A stretch of DNA of 48,621 nucleotides from an uncultured Alphaproteobacteria bacterium (GTDB taxonomy: Bacteria; Pseudomonadota; Alphaproteobacteria; HIMB59; GCA-002718135), in NCBI GenBank assembly GCA_902560675.1, contig CACEMP010000009.1, positions 1 to 48,621 on the forward strand, in the 5' to 3' direction. Position numbers and translations under genes: made by a program. The notes under the pieces are model-generated. The model was given only the letters and a program-made list of their open reading frames with translations, was not told the DNA's origin and ran no database searches. Below, piece by piece: positions 10,408 to 19,269 of the stretch (the first letter of the stretch is position 1; every line of letters begins with the position of its first letter).

Positions 10408-11031
10408 ATGAGATACTTCAAACAACAGATTTTAGTGGTTATTATCAGTACAATAAGTTGTCTTTCAACAAATGCTGAAATTACAGTAAATGAATTATTT
10501 TTTGATGAGTCTAAGCCTTTTCACCTAAAAATAATTGATGTCATTCCAAAGGAAGGAATAATTCAAATTGGAAATGATGATTCTAAGAATACAATTATTG
10601 AATTTATGGATTATTTTTGTGGCTATTGTAAAAAAGTTCATCCAGAATTATTACAAATAGCAAAAGAACGTGACGACACACGTTTAATTTTTTTGCAACA
10701 CCCAATATTAAGTCAATCTTCAAAAGTTTTAGCTAGTATGGTAATTGCAGCAAACATGCAGGGTAAAGGTATTGAGTTTCATAATGCTATATTTGGTATA
10801 GAAGGAAACTTAAATAGTGATAAACTAAATAAAATCATAGATGATTTAGAAATCAATAGTGCCAAGCTTAATATTGATATGAGTAAAGAAAAGGTATCAA
10901 ATATTGTTAATTTAAGCTCTTTTTTAGCAAATGGTTCTGGAGCAAGAGGAACACCTACTTTTTTTATTAATAAAGAATTTGTTGTTGGATATATTTCTAT
11001 TGATAGAATTAAAGCCTTATTGAATGAATAA
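10408..11031 (+). CDS. Periplasmic DsbA-family thioredoxin-fold protein
   Basis: The 207-residue product has a signal peptide (about residues 1-23, ending TNA), then a thioredoxin fold with the active-site motif Cys71-Gly-Tyr-Cys74 in FMDYFCGYCKKVHPE and the cis-proline loop GTP (Pro183) in GARGTPTFFINKEFVVGY. This matches the Com1/DSBA-like group common in alphaproteobacteria, which oxidises or isomerises protein disulfides in the periplasm. It stands alone on the plus strand between two minus-strand genes and is closed by the hairpin at 11031-11056. Oxidase versus isomerase activity cannot be decided from the motif. Confidence 0.88.
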   Translation: MRYFKQQILVVIISTISCLSTNAEITVNELFFDESKPFHLKIIDVIPKEGIIQIGNDDSKNTIIEFMDYFCGYCKKVHPELLQIAKERDDTRLIFLQHPILSQSSKVLASMVIAANMQGKGIEFHNAIFGIEGNLNSDKLNKIIDDLEINSAKLNIDMSKEKVSNIVNLSSFLANGSGARGTPTFFINKEFVVGYISIDRIKALLNE

Positions 11032-11056
11032 AAGCTCCACATAGAATGGAGCTTTT
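11031..11056. terminator. Bidirectional rho-independent-like terminator
   Basis: A perfect 9-bp stem, AAAGCTCCA (11031-11039) with TGGAGCTTT (11047-11055), encloses a 7-base loop and has A- and T-rich flanks. It starts within the stop codon of the thioredoxin-fold gene and lies just before the stop of the convergent DmdA-like gene, so it can end transcripts from both sides. Confidence 0.8.
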
Positions 11057-11067
11057 AATATAATCTA

Positions 11068-12399
11068 TTATTTATCAACAACCTCTCTAGTATTTGCGTT
11101 ATGAGATTCAGTAAAAGGAATAGGTACAATTTCTGCTTCAACTGGGGTTCCTGGAGATTCAGAATATTGATCAGGAAGATGAACTTTATATTTTTTTCCA
11201 AAATTACCAATTGGAAAACCATTTTTATTTAAAGTGCCATCAAAAGGAACATATCCCATAGCAATGTTTCTGCCCTGCTCAGGGTGGTACCAAGGTGATG
11301 TAATGAAGCCACAAGGATCGCTTCCATCTTCGGATACTAACCAAAAATCTGGTGCATATTCTTCAATTGGTTTACCGCCAAGACTTAACCCGACCAATTG
11401 AAGTTTATAAGGTTTCTTACCATCTTTTAGATCCGCTTTCATCTTTTCAAGAACAGTTTTACCAACATAATCAGATGTTTTATTCCATTCACCTTTTCCA
11501 GATAATGAGACTTGATAGCCTAAATTACACTGAAATGGGTTGTGTTGATTATCCATATCTTGACCCCAAGATAATATCCCAGCTTGAATTCTTCTGTGAT
11601 GAGCTGGCGCAATGACCATTAAATTATGTTTTTTTCCAGCCTCTAAAACAGCATTCCACATATCATCAGCATATTTAGTAGAATCATAGAGATAGATTTC
11701 AAAACCAGCTTCACCAGAAAAACCTGTTTGTGAAATTATACATTCTCTTCCACCAACTGTAGCTGCAGCCAAACCATAAAATGGCATTTCATCAACATTC
11801 ACTTGATCGCCTATCAAATCTTTCATTAAAGCATGTGCTTTTGGACCCTGAATCTGTACTGGGCTCACATCTATTTCATCAATAGTAACATTAAACCTAT
11901 TGTCATGATTTACTCCTTGTAAATAAAGACCAATATCTGAATCTGATAGAGAAAACCAAAATTCATCTTTTGATATTCTTAAAAGTATAGGATCATTTAA
12001 CACACCACCATATTGATTACATAAAATTACGTATCTGCCTCTCATAGGTGATATTTTAGTAGCATCCCTTGTTATAACGTAATCAACAAAAGCTTCTGCA
12101 TCAGGGCCTTTTACCTGAATTTGTCTTTCAACAGCTACATTCCACATAGTTACATGGTTTTTTATTGCTTCATATTCAACCATAGCTCCACCATCTTCTG
12201 GTTTAACATAACCTCTTGGATGATAAATCCTGTTGTATACAGTTGCTCTCCAACATCCCGCCTCCATTGACAAATGCCAATAGGGTGATTTTCTTACTCT
12301 GGTTGAAATCAGCATTTGAACTGGTGTAGGACCACTTTGCCTTAAATTGTAGGGAACCCTTCTATCCGATTGATCCACTGACGTAGAATGTTTAATCAT
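11068..12399 (-). CDS. DmdA-like / GcvT-family aminomethyltransferase-fold enzyme
   Basis: This 443-residue GcvT-fold protein resembles DMSP demethylase DmdA in its opening block (STRVRKSPYWHLSMEAGC, then ATVYNR) and in HVTMWNVAVERQIQVKGPDA, GGVLNDPILLRI, FSLSDSDIGLY and GFSGEAGFEIYLY. It is about 75 residues longer than typical DmdA, with an extra N-terminal segment (about 28 residues) and a longer C-terminal region. It may therefore be a DMSP demethylase relative or another THF-dependent demethylase (O- or N-methyl). A strong Shine-Dalgarno AAGGAG lies at 12406-12411, six bases before the ATG. Its neighbours sox and DMG dehydrogenase also feed C1 units to THF. I leave the symbol empty because substrate cannot be assigned. 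Confidence 0.75.
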   Translation of the reverse strand: MIKHSTSVDQSDRRVPYNLRQSGPTPVQMLISTRVRKSPYWHLSMEAGCWRATVYNRIYHPRGYVKPEDGGAMVEYEAIKNHVTMWNVAVERQIQVKGPDAEAFVDYVITRDATKISPMRGRYVILCNQYGGVLNDPILLRISKDEFWFSLSDSDIGLYLQGVNHDNRFNVTIDEIDVSPVQIQGPKAHALMKDLIGDQVNVDEMPFYGLAAATVGGRECIISQTGFSGEAGFEIYLYDSTKYADDMWNAVLEAGKKHNLMVIAPAHHRRIQAGILSWGQDMDNQHNPFQCNLGYQVSLSGKGEWNKTSDYVGKTVLEKMKADLKDGKKPYKLQLVGLSLGGKPIEEYAPDFWLVSEDGSDPCGFITSPWYHPEQGRNIAMGYVPFDGTLNKNGFPIGNFGKKYKVHLPDQYSESPGTPVEAEIVPIPFTESHNANTREVVDK

Positions 12400-12405
12400 T
12401 AAAAA

Positions 12406-12411
12406 CTCCTT
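12406..12411 (-). promoter_or_regulatory. Shine-Dalgarno of the DmdA-like gene
   Basis: AAGGAG on the minus strand lies six bases before the start codon at 12399. Strong SD sites are not common in this window (most genes show none), so this one supports the chosen start and suggests high translation. Confidence 0.7.
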
Positions 12412-12551
12412 AAATAAATATGTCTTTTGTGTATTTAAACTTTAATAGGTGCGCAATGATAAAGTTCACATCAATTGAAAAAAATGGTGGAACTTAATTT
12501 AACCAAGATTTAGTCTTAGTTTTGACAGTTTCGTAAAATATTGTAGGTATA

Positions 12552-13460
12552 ATGAAATTTAGTAATTTGATTTTAATTTTATCTTATCTGTTATTTTTAA
12601 GTGGATGTTCAGCTAGCTACAAAAGATTAGCTAGTTTTGAAGAGAAAGAACCCATTAGTTTTCAAGAACATTTATTCATTGAATATAAAAAAAAGGCTAC
12701 TTTTGAGGCTGAAGAAATGCATGATTGGAACTCGGCTAAATTGTATTCTGAGAAGGCACTAAAGAGTTTAGAAACAGATAAAATATATCCTGAAAAAATT
12801 TCACATTGGGATATTCCTAATGAAAATATTCAAGAAATAAAAATTGCCTATGATAATCTTATGACGATATATGAAGAGGCAAGAATTAGTGATCCTTTTA
12901 ATTTAGCAAGGGCAATTTCTTCTTTAGATTGCTGGTCGGAACAACAGGAGGAGAATTGGCAAACATGGGATATTATTAATTGTAAGGAGGATTTTTTAAA
13001 TTCTATACATAATATTTATAAAAAAATATCAACTTTGGATAATGATGAAAAGATTATAGATAATACGAATAAAAAATCTAAAGATAAATCTAATAATGAT
13101 ATTACAATAGTTACTAAAAACAAAGATGATAAACTAATGCAAATAATATATTTTGATTTTGATATGTTTAATGTATCTCAAATGAGTAAAGATAAAATAG
13201 AAATTTTTTTAGAAAGTTATGGAAGTATGATTAATGAATACTTAATTGTTGGTCACACTGATACTAAAGGAACAAAGGATTATAACTTAACTCTTTCAAT
13301 TAAAAGAGCAAACGTAGTAAAAGAAATATTAATTGATTATGGAATTAAAGAAAGCAATATAAAAATACTTGGTAAAGGTGAGGAATCCTTAGCTGTTTAT
13401 ACTCAAGATAACATTAAACAACCTGCAAATAGAAGAGTAGAAATAAAAAAAACAAATTAA
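12552..13460 (+). CDS. Outer-membrane lipoprotein with C-terminal OmpA domain
   Basis: The 302-residue product has a lipoprotein signal peptide with lipobox LSGC (lipidated Cys19) and a central Lys/Glu-rich region. The C-terminal OmpA/Pal-like peptidoglycan-binding domain runs from about residue 195 and includes IYFDFDMFNVSQMSKDKI, IVGHTDTKGTKDYNLTLSI and PANRRVEI. Such proteins tether the outer membrane to peptidoglycan. It is not the usual pal gene, because no tolB/ybgF lie beside it and the N-terminal half is long and unlike Pal. Its neighbours apaG and trkH are on the same strand. Confidence 0.85.
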   Translation: MKFSNLILILSYLLFLSGCSASYKRLASFEEKEPISFQEHLFIEYKKKATFEAEEMHDWNSAKLYSEKALKSLETDKIYPEKISHWDIPNENIQEIKIAYDNLMTIYEEARISDPFNLARAISSLDCWSEQQEENWQTWDIINCKEDFLNSIHNIYKKISTLDNDEKIIDNTNKKSKDKSNNDITIVTKNKDDKLMQIIYFDFDMFNVSQMSKDKIEIFLESYGSMINEYLIVGHTDTKGTKDYNLTLSIKRANVVKEILIDYGIKESNIKILGKGEESLAVYTQDNIKQPANRRVEIKKTN

Positions 13461-13499
13461 CTTTTTTTTATATTTATTTTGGTATATTGACCTTTTTTA

Positions 13500-13892
13500 A
13501 TGTATTCAAAAACGACTAAAAAAATAAATATTACTGTAAAACCTTATTATCTTGAGGATCAGTCAGAACCTGAGGATCAACATTATGTTTGGGCATATAA
13601 GGTAACAATTGATAATCAAGGAAATGAAAAGGTTCAGTTAGTAAATAGATATTGGAGGATAATTGATGCTAAGGGTATATTACAAGAAGTTCGTGGTAAA
13701 GGTGTTGTTGGTGAACAACCTATCTTAAATCCAGGAGAAAAATTTGAATATACTAGTGGTACACCCTTAACTACTTCTTCAGGTTTTATGGAAGGAATAT
13801 ATGAAATGCAAAATGATAATGGAAATACTTTTGATGTTGAAATACCTCAATTTGCATTAGATACACCATTTGAAAATAATAAATTAAATTAA
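13500..13892 (+). CDS. apaG: ApaG domain protein
   Basis: At 130 residues this is a standard-length ApaG (DUF525) protein: EDQHYVWAYKVTIDNQG, LVNRYWRIIDAKG, VRGKGVVGEQPILNPGE, FEYTSGTPLTTSSGFMEG. The fold is fibronectin-III-like. ApaG has been linked to Co2+/Mg2+ resistance in enterobacteria, but its biochemical role is not settled. It lies 12 bases before trkH and 39 bases after the lipoprotein gene, probably in one transcript. Confidence 0.95.
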   Translation: MYSKTTKKINITVKPYYLEDQSEPEDQHYVWAYKVTIDNQGNEKVQLVNRYWRIIDAKGILQEVRGKGVVGEQPILNPGEKFEYTSGTPLTTSSGFMEGIYEMQNDNGNTFDVEIPQFALDTPFENNKLN

Positions 13893-13904
13893 ATCATAAA
13901 AACA

Positions 13905-15353
13905 ATGAGAGACTTTAGGTCGATATTAAATATTATAGGAATTTTAATATGTATTGAGGCTGTAGCAATGCTTATTCCAATGAGTTTTGATCTGTATTAT
14001 AACAACCATGATTGGTTACAATTTTTTTATTCTAGTTTAGTTACATTTTTTATAGGTATAATTTTATATCTTTCATTTAGAAAAAAAAATATTAAGCTGG
14101 GAATTAGGCAGGCATTTTTATTAACAATTTCTTCCTGGTTAGTAATATCTTTATTTGGAGCTATTCCATTTGTGTATTCTTCATCTTCTCTTTCATATAC
14201 AGATGCTTTTTTTGAATCAGTTAGTGGGATTACCACCACAGGTTCAACTGTAATTAATGATTTAGAAAACCTTTCAGAGGGTATTTTAATATGGAGATCA
14301 CTGCTACAATGGTTTGGTGGTATTGGAATTATAGTTCTCGCAATGGCAATATTACCAACACTGCAAATTGGTGGAATGCAACTTTTACACATGGAACACG
14401 ATGATCCTTATGAAAAAACAATTCCAAAAGTTAATAGATTTGTAGTTGAGTTATTTTTACTTTATGTTTTTTTATCAATCATTTGCTGTTTATTGTATTT
14501 TTTAAATGGAATGAAAGGGTTTGATTCTATAATTCATGCAATGACTACAATTTCAACTGGCGGTTTTTCAAATTATGATAAATCATTTTTATATTTTAAT
14601 TCTTTTCAAATAGAAATTATCAGTGTTATTTTTATGTTAATTGGTAGTTTGCCATTTGTATTATATCTACAATTTATACATACTCAAAAAAAATTAATCT
14701 TTAAAGACGATCAAATAAAGTTGTTTTTTATAATTTTGTTAATAATTATTTTATTAACTACAATTTGGTTAAGCACAAACAAATCTTTGGACTTACTATC
14801 TGCATTTAGAATTGCTTTATTCAATATAACATCTATTTTAACTGGAACCGGCTATACTAGTAGTGATTTTTCCAATTGGGGAAGCTTTGGAATTGTAATA
14901 ATGATGATTATTATGTTTGTTGGTGGATGTGCTGGGTCAACGACTGGTGGAATTAAAATATTTAGATTACAAATACTATTTAGAGGTGCAATTACTCAAG
15001 TCAAAAAACTAACTCAACCTCATGCAGTACTAGTTATGAGGTTTAACGGTAAAACTGTCAATGAAAATACATACAACTCTATAATGGGTTTTTTCTTTAT
15101 GTATATTTTTTTGTTTATTTTATCTGCTGTATCACTAAGTTTATTTAATTTAGATTTTCTAACTGCCTTTTCAGCAGCGGCTTCAGCAATATCAAATGTT
15201 GGTCCCGGTTTAGGTGAAATGATTGGACCTAGTGGAAATTATTTTTTATTAGACAACGGTGCTAAATGGATATTGTCTCTAACAATGATAATTGGAAGAC
15301 TAGAAATTTTTACAGTATTAGTTCTTTTATCTGTTAATTTTTGGAGAAGTTAA
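13905..15353 (+). CDS. trkH: TrkH-family potassium uptake membrane protein
   Basis: The 482-residue membrane protein has the four P-loop repeats of the Trk/Ktr/HKT family: SGITTTGSTV, TTISTGGFSNY, TSILTGTGYTSS and SAISNVGPGLGE, each with the selectivity-filter glycine. FVGGCAGSTTGGIK is also typical of TrkH. It moves K+ across the inner membrane and normally works with the NAD-binding gating subunit TrkA, which is not in this window. The stop overlaps the convergent lipoprotein gene by 4 bases. Confidence 0.95.
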   Translation: MRDFRSILNIIGILICIEAVAMLIPMSFDLYYNNHDWLQFFYSSLVTFFIGIILYLSFRKKNIKLGIRQAFLLTISSWLVISLFGAIPFVYSSSSLSYTDAFFESVSGITTTGSTVINDLENLSEGILIWRSLLQWFGGIGIIVLAMAILPTLQIGGMQLLHMEHDDPYEKTIPKVNRFVVELFLLYVFLSIICCLLYFLNGMKGFDSIIHAMTTISTGGFSNYDKSFLYFNSFQIEIISVIFMLIGSLPFVLYLQFIHTQKKLIFKDDQIKLFFIILLIIILLTTIWLSTNKSLDLLSAFRIALFNITSILTGTGYTSSDFSNWGSFGIVIMMIIMFVGGCAGSTTGGIKIFRLQILFRGAITQVKKLTQPHAVLVMRFNGKTVNENTYNSIMGFFFMYIFLFILSAVSLSLFNLDFLTAFSAAASAISNVGPGLGEMIGPSGNYFLLDNGAKWILSLTMIIGRLEIFTVLVLLSVNFWRS

Positions 15354-15922
15354 GTACTTAAATAATCTCCCATATAAATCGATAATTGGTTTTTAGTCTC
15401 ATTAATAAAATCTTTTATTGCTTCTAATAATAAATCATTAATAATTAATTCAACTTCGTTTAATGAAATATACTTTTGAGATGTTGTAGATCTTGAAGTT
15501 TCAACAGTTGTATTTGCTTCTAAAAAACCGCTACTATCATAAAGTTCATATTCAACTAGAAAGAACAACTCATATTTAAATATAGTTTTTTCTTCATATT
15601 TTTTGGCATCAACATTTTCAATTTCATTTTTTGTAATTGATGCGTCTAAAATATTAATAACTAATTTATTTTCATTTCCAATTTTTAATATATTTTTGTT
15701 ATGCCACTCCACAATTATATCAATTGGTGATTTTTGAATTTGTTCTTCGATATTATTTTGAGAAAAAACAGGATTATACTTTTTATTAATTTCTATATCT
15801 TTTGAGTTAATTGAAATAATATCAAGTTGTGAAGTATTAATTTCAATTGGCTTTAATATTTCAACAGGTTGACATGATAAAACCATTAACAAAATTAAAA
15901 TTAAACTATTTTTTAAGTACAT
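15350..15922 (-). CDS. Small putative lipoprotein of unknown function
   Basis: This 190-residue protein has an N-terminal hydrophobic segment ending in the lipobox-like MVLSC (Cys17), so it is probably lipidated after secretion. The body holds VDIIVEWHNKNILKIG-like and FFLVEYELYDSSGFLEA segments that look like beta strands with no family I can name. The start overlaps the end of argF by 17 bases, which puts it in the argD-argF transcript although no link to arginine synthesis is apparent. The 3' end overlaps trkH by 4 bases tail to tail. Confidence 0.6.
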   Translation of the reverse strand: MYLKNSLILILLMVLSCQPVEILKPIEINTSQLDIISINSKDIEINKKYNPVFSQNNIEEQIQKSPIDIIVEWHNKNILKIGNENKLVINILDASITKNEIENVDAKKYEEKTIFKYELFFLVEYELYDSSGFLEANTTVETSRSTTSQKYISLNEVELIINDLLLEAIKDFINETKNQLSIYMGDYLST

Positions 15923-16802
15923 AAATTAATATAGCTTGTTGAATATACATTCTATTTTTTGCTTGCTTTAATACTACGGAATTTTTTCCATCAAGAATGT
16001 CTGATGTTACCTCTTGACCTCTTTTAGCGGGTAAGCAATGCATAAAAATTACATTATTTGCAGCATTACTAATGATTTTTTTATTCACTGTATAGTTTTT
16101 AAAGTATTTTTTTTTGTTTTTATTTTTTTCACCCATAGAAACCCAAACATCAGTCATTATACAATTTGAATTATTTGATCCTAATATTGGATCAGAAAAA
16201 TGGTTTAAATTTTTATTTTTATATACTTGAAATTCTTTTTTATAATTTTTAAAAATTGCTCTTGGAATAATTAAATTCAATTTAAAATTATAAATTGTTT
16301 GAAGATGAATAAGAGAACGTAAGACATTATTATAATCACCTATCCAAGCAATATTAGCATTTTTTATATTATTAAGATTCTCTTGTAGGGTTAAAAAATC
16401 TCCAAGTATTTGGCATGGATGGCTATATTCAGTTAAACCATTTATAATCGGTAAAATATTTTCTTTACTTAAATTTACTATTTGTTTGTGATCATTATTT
16501 CTTATCATTATACAATCAATATATTGACTTAACACATTAAGAACATCTTCAGCTTTTTCTCTTTTATCATCAAAGCCGATATCTTTACTTTGCAGTTCTA
16601 AAACAGAACCTCCTAATTTTTGCATTCCTACATTGAAACTTAATCTCGTTCTTAATGACTGTTTTTCAAAAATTAAACCGAGAGTTTTATCTTTACAATA
16701 TGAAGAATATTTTTTTGGATTTTTTTTAATTTTTTTAGCAAGTGAAATTATTTTATCAATTTCTTCTTTTTTAAAATTATTAATATCAATAAAATGTTTC
16801 AT
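15906..16802 (-). CDS. argF: Ornithine carbamoyltransferase
   Basis: The 298-residue enzyme joins carbamoyl phosphate and ornithine to citrulline. It has the carbamoyl-phosphate loop SLRTR at residues 49-53 (usually STRTR; Leu replaces Thr), then EYSHPCQILGDF, the ornithine-specific DVWVSMGE and the HCLPAKRGQEVT catalytic loop. The Leu in the SxRTR motif is slightly unusual, but other specificity motifs are canonical for ornithine rather than acetylornithine. It overlaps argD by 4 bases (ATGA) and follows it in the same transcript. Confidence 0.93.
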   Translation of the reverse strand: MKHFIDINNFKKEEIDKIISLAKKIKKNPKKYSSYCKDKTLGLIFEKQSLRTRLSFNVGMQKLGGSVLELQSKDIGFDDKREKAEDVLNVLSQYIDCIMIRNNDHKQIVNLSKENILPIINGLTEYSHPCQILGDFLTLQENLNNIKNANIAWIGDYNNVLRSLIHLQTIYNFKLNLIIPRAIFKNYKKEFQVYKNKNLNHFSDPILGSNNSNCIMTDVWVSMGEKNKNKKKYFKNYTVNKKIISNAANNVIFMHCLPAKRGQEVTSDILDGKNSVVLKQAKNRMYIQQAILIYVLKK

Positions 16803-17977
16803 ATGGATAGTTCTTTAATACTCTTTTTAATTATTGTAATTGATTTATCAATCTCTTTATAGGACACTATAAGTGGTGGGGCTAATCTTACTATATTATC
16901 TGAAGCAGGTACATTTAGTAATTTATTTTTTTTAAGTTGTTCAGAAAAATCAATATTGCTAATATTTGTTTTGATTCCTAATAGCAATCCTGCACCTCTC
17001 ACCTCTGAAATAATATTAGATGTATTTTCTAATTTTTTTAAATTTTTCCAGAAATATCTTGCTGTTTTATCAACTTTTGAAAGAAATGTTTTATTAGAGA
17101 TAATTTTTAAAACTTCCAAACCCACACTCATGGCTAACGGATTACCACCATATGTTGATCCATGACTACCCTTAGTCATTGCGACACATGCTTTATTTGT
17201 TGACATGCAAGCTCCAAGTGGAAAGCCAGATCCAATACCTTTTGCCACAGACATAATATCAGGTTTTATTTTTGCCCATTCATGTGAAAATAATTTACCA
17301 GATCTACCAAATCCACACTGAACTTCATCAAAAAAAAGTAATATATTTTTTTCGTTACAGATTCTTCTTAATAATTTTAAAAAACTTAGATTAGCAGGAC
17401 GAATACCTCCTTCTCCTTGAATAGGCTCAATAATAATACCAGCTGTTTTTTTATTAATTGCTAATTTTAATTTTTTTTCATTATTAAATTCAATTTGTTT
17501 AAAGCCATTAAGCATAGGGCCAAAGCCATCAGAGTATTTTTTATTTTTTTGTGCCGAAAGCGCTCCATAAGTTCTGCCATGAAAAGCACCATCAAAAGAA
17601 ATAATCTCTGTTTTTTTAGTCTTATGATATGAATGATATCCTCTAATTATTTTAATTCCACATTCAATAGACTCAGCACCAGAATTAGTAAAAAAAACTT
17701 TATCTGCAAAAGAATTTTTACAAAGTAATTTAGCAAATTGTTCTTGTGTTTTAATTTTATATAAGTTTGATATATGCCAAAGTTGTTTCGATTGATTATT
17801 CAGAGCCTCTATTAGTTTTGGATGACAATGACCAAGAGAGTTTACAGCTATTCCACTTGCAAAATCTAAATATTTTTTGTTTTGACTAGTATATAAATAA
17901 CATCCTTTTCCTTTTACAAATTCAAGAGTTTTATTGCCATAAGTTGGCATAACATTTGATAAAGGTTTTTTAACCAT
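16799..17977 (-). CDS. argD: Acetylornithine aminotransferase
   Basis: This 392-residue class-III aminotransferase has NSGAESIECGIKI, the GAFHGRTYGALSAQ block, EPIQGEGGI, the PLP-binding Asp217 in FFDEVQCGFGRSG and the Schiff-base Lys246 in SVAKGIGSGFPLGA. It converts N-acetylglutamate semialdehyde to N-acetylornithine and may also act on succinyl-diaminopimelate as in many bacteria. The argD-argF pair with ATGA overlap is common in alphaproteobacteria. The upstream ABC permease gene stops 2 bases before the start. Confidence 0.95.
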   Translation of the reverse strand: MVKKPLSNVMPTYGNKTLEFVKGKGCYLYTSQNKKYLDFASGIAVNSLGHCHPKLIEALNNQSKQLWHISNLYKIKTQEQFAKLLCKNSFADKVFFTNSGAESIECGIKIIRGYHSYHKTKKTEIISFDGAFHGRTYGALSAQKNKKYSDGFGPMLNGFKQIEFNNEKKLKLAINKKTAGIIIEPIQGEGGIRPANLSFLKLLRRICNEKNILLFFDEVQCGFGRSGKLFSHEWAKIKPDIMSVAKGIGSGFPLGACMSTNKACVAMTKGSHGSTYGGNPLAMSVGLEVLKIISNKTFLSKVDKTARYFWKNLKKLENTSNIISEVRGAGLLLGIKTNISNIDFSEQLKKNKLLNVPASDNIVRLAPPLIVSYKEIDKSITIIKKSIKELSI

Positions 17978-17979
17978 AT

Positions 17980-18750
17980 TTAAAATTTAATTTTATATCC
18001 TTTGTGAAACATAAAATAGCATATTAAAATTAATATAATATTGATAAATATTAAGAATATTGATCCATGAATTAACGAGCTATCAGAAATACCTGTGAAA
18101 GCATATCTGAAACCATCGATATTATAAAAGAATGGATTAAATGAAGAAACTGTCTGCCAAAACTCAGGAAGTCTCGAAATTGAATAGAATGTTCCTGATA
18201 AAAAAGTAAGAGGTAAAACAATAAAGTTAGTTATACCTTGTTGCTGATCCCATTTGTCTGCCCAAATACCAACAATTGTACCCAAAGTTCCCATCATTGT
18301 ACATCCCATCAATGAGAAAAATAATAGTGCTATATAAGAGTGGACATGAAGTGGCACAAATATCATAACTCCTAAAGTTGTTACTATACCGCACACAACA
18401 CCTCTGCAAACTGAGCCAATTATAAATCCGAATGCTAATTCAAGATTGTTTAATGGAGCCATTAAAATGTCTACTATATTACCTTGAAATTTTGATTGGC
18501 CAATACTTGATGCAGAATTAGCAAAAGAGTTTTGAAGCATCGTCATCATTATCAAACCAGGTGCAATAAAATAAGGAAGATCAATACCATTTATTGAATT
18601 AACAGATCTACCTAGAGCTAAACTAAAAACAGCTAAAAATAATAAAGAGCTAATAGCTGGTCCAATCACAGTTTGTATTCCAACTTTTAAGAACCTAAAG
18701 ACTTCTTTTTTTACTAATGTAAGAAAACAAAGATAATTATAGTAAATCAT
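17980..18750 (-). CDS. ABC-2 type transporter permease
   Basis: The 256-residue product has six predicted transmembrane helices and the ABC-2 export permease signature: TVIGPAISSLLFLAVFSLALG near the N-terminus, FIAPGLIMMTMLQNSFANS, and FLSGTFYSISRLPEFWQ before the last helices. It resembles the YadH/NodJ branch. Its ATPase partner is not adjacent and must be encoded elsewhere. It begins the argD-argF directon and is divergent from recX across 33 bases. Substrate is unknown. Confidence 0.85.
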   Translation of the reverse strand: MIYYNYLCFLTLVKKEVFRFLKVGIQTVIGPAISSLLFLAVFSLALGRSVNSINGIDLPYFIAPGLIMMTMLQNSFANSASSIGQSKFQGNIVDILMAPLNNLELAFGFIIGSVCRGVVCGIVTTLGVMIFVPLHVHSYIALLFFSLMGCTMMGTLGTIVGIWADKWDQQQGITNFIVLPLTFLSGTFYSISRLPEFWQTVSSFNPFFYNIDGFRYAFTGISDSSLIHGSIFLIFINIILILICYFMFHKGYKIKF

Positions 18751-18783
18751 ATTAGAAGTTTTCTTTTAATATATTTAAATTAT

Positions 18784-19269
18784 TTGTATATTAATTTAGT
18801 GGACGAAAAAAAACTCTTAAAATATGCGGTTGATTACTTAAGTAAATACGATTCCTCAAAGAATAATTTAGTTAAAGTACTTAAAAGAAAAATTTTAAGA
18901 TTAAATATAACAAATTTTGAGAAAAAAAAACTCATAGATATTATTGAAAGTATAATTTTAAAATTAGAAAAAAATAAATTTATTGATGATGATAGATATA
19001 GCTCAATAAAAATACTTTCTTTATCAAATTCTGGGAAATCTAAAAATTTTATTTTTAATTACTTGATAAAAAAAGGAGTGAGTAAATCTCAAATTCAAAA
19101 TAATTTAAATTTAATAAAGCAAGATAATGATAATTGGGAATTAGAGTCAGCAAAAATTTTTGCTAAAAAAAAGAAAATATTAGAAAAAAATGAAAGTTAT
19201 GAAAAAAAATTAGCAAAAATGGCAAGGGCTGGGTTTAGCTATGATATATGTAAAAAAATATTAGGTTAA
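18784..19269 (+). CDS. recX: RecX-like regulatory protein
   Basis: The 161-residue, Lys-rich protein shows the three-helix repeats of RecX: KLLKYAVDYLSKYDSSKNNL, then KLEKNKFIDDDRYSS and NYLIKKGVSKSQIQNN, and a third repeat ending KMARAGFSYDICKKIL. RecX binds RecA filaments and modulates recombination and the SOS response. recA is not in this window. The listed start is TTG (18784); a GTG at 18799 is the alternative and neither has a clear Shine-Dalgarno site. The gene overlaps the convergent AI-2E-type gene by 4 bases. Confidence 0.8.
   Translation: MYINLVDEKKLLKYAVDYLSKYDSSKNNLVKVLKRKILRLNITNFEKKKLIDIIESIILKLEKNKFIDDDRYSSIKILSLSNSGKSKNFIFNYLIKKGVSKSQIQNNLNLIKQDNDNWELESAKIFAKKKKILEKNESYEKKLAKMARAGFSYDICKKILG

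Noticed and set aside
11068-12399. Naming the DmdA-like gene dmdA
   Set aside because: Similarity is clear but the length and extra segments differ from characterised DMSP demethylases, so the symbol would overclaim.
12522-12553. TTGACA...TATAAT promoter before the OmpA-type lipoprotein gene
   Set aside because: The TATAAT overlaps the ATG at 12552 and the spacer is 20 bases, so a transcript from it would start inside the gene and lose the signal peptide.
18227-18409. 60-codon minus-strand frame inside the ABC permease gene
   Set aside because: It is an out-of-frame shadow of the permease, which has clear family motifs.
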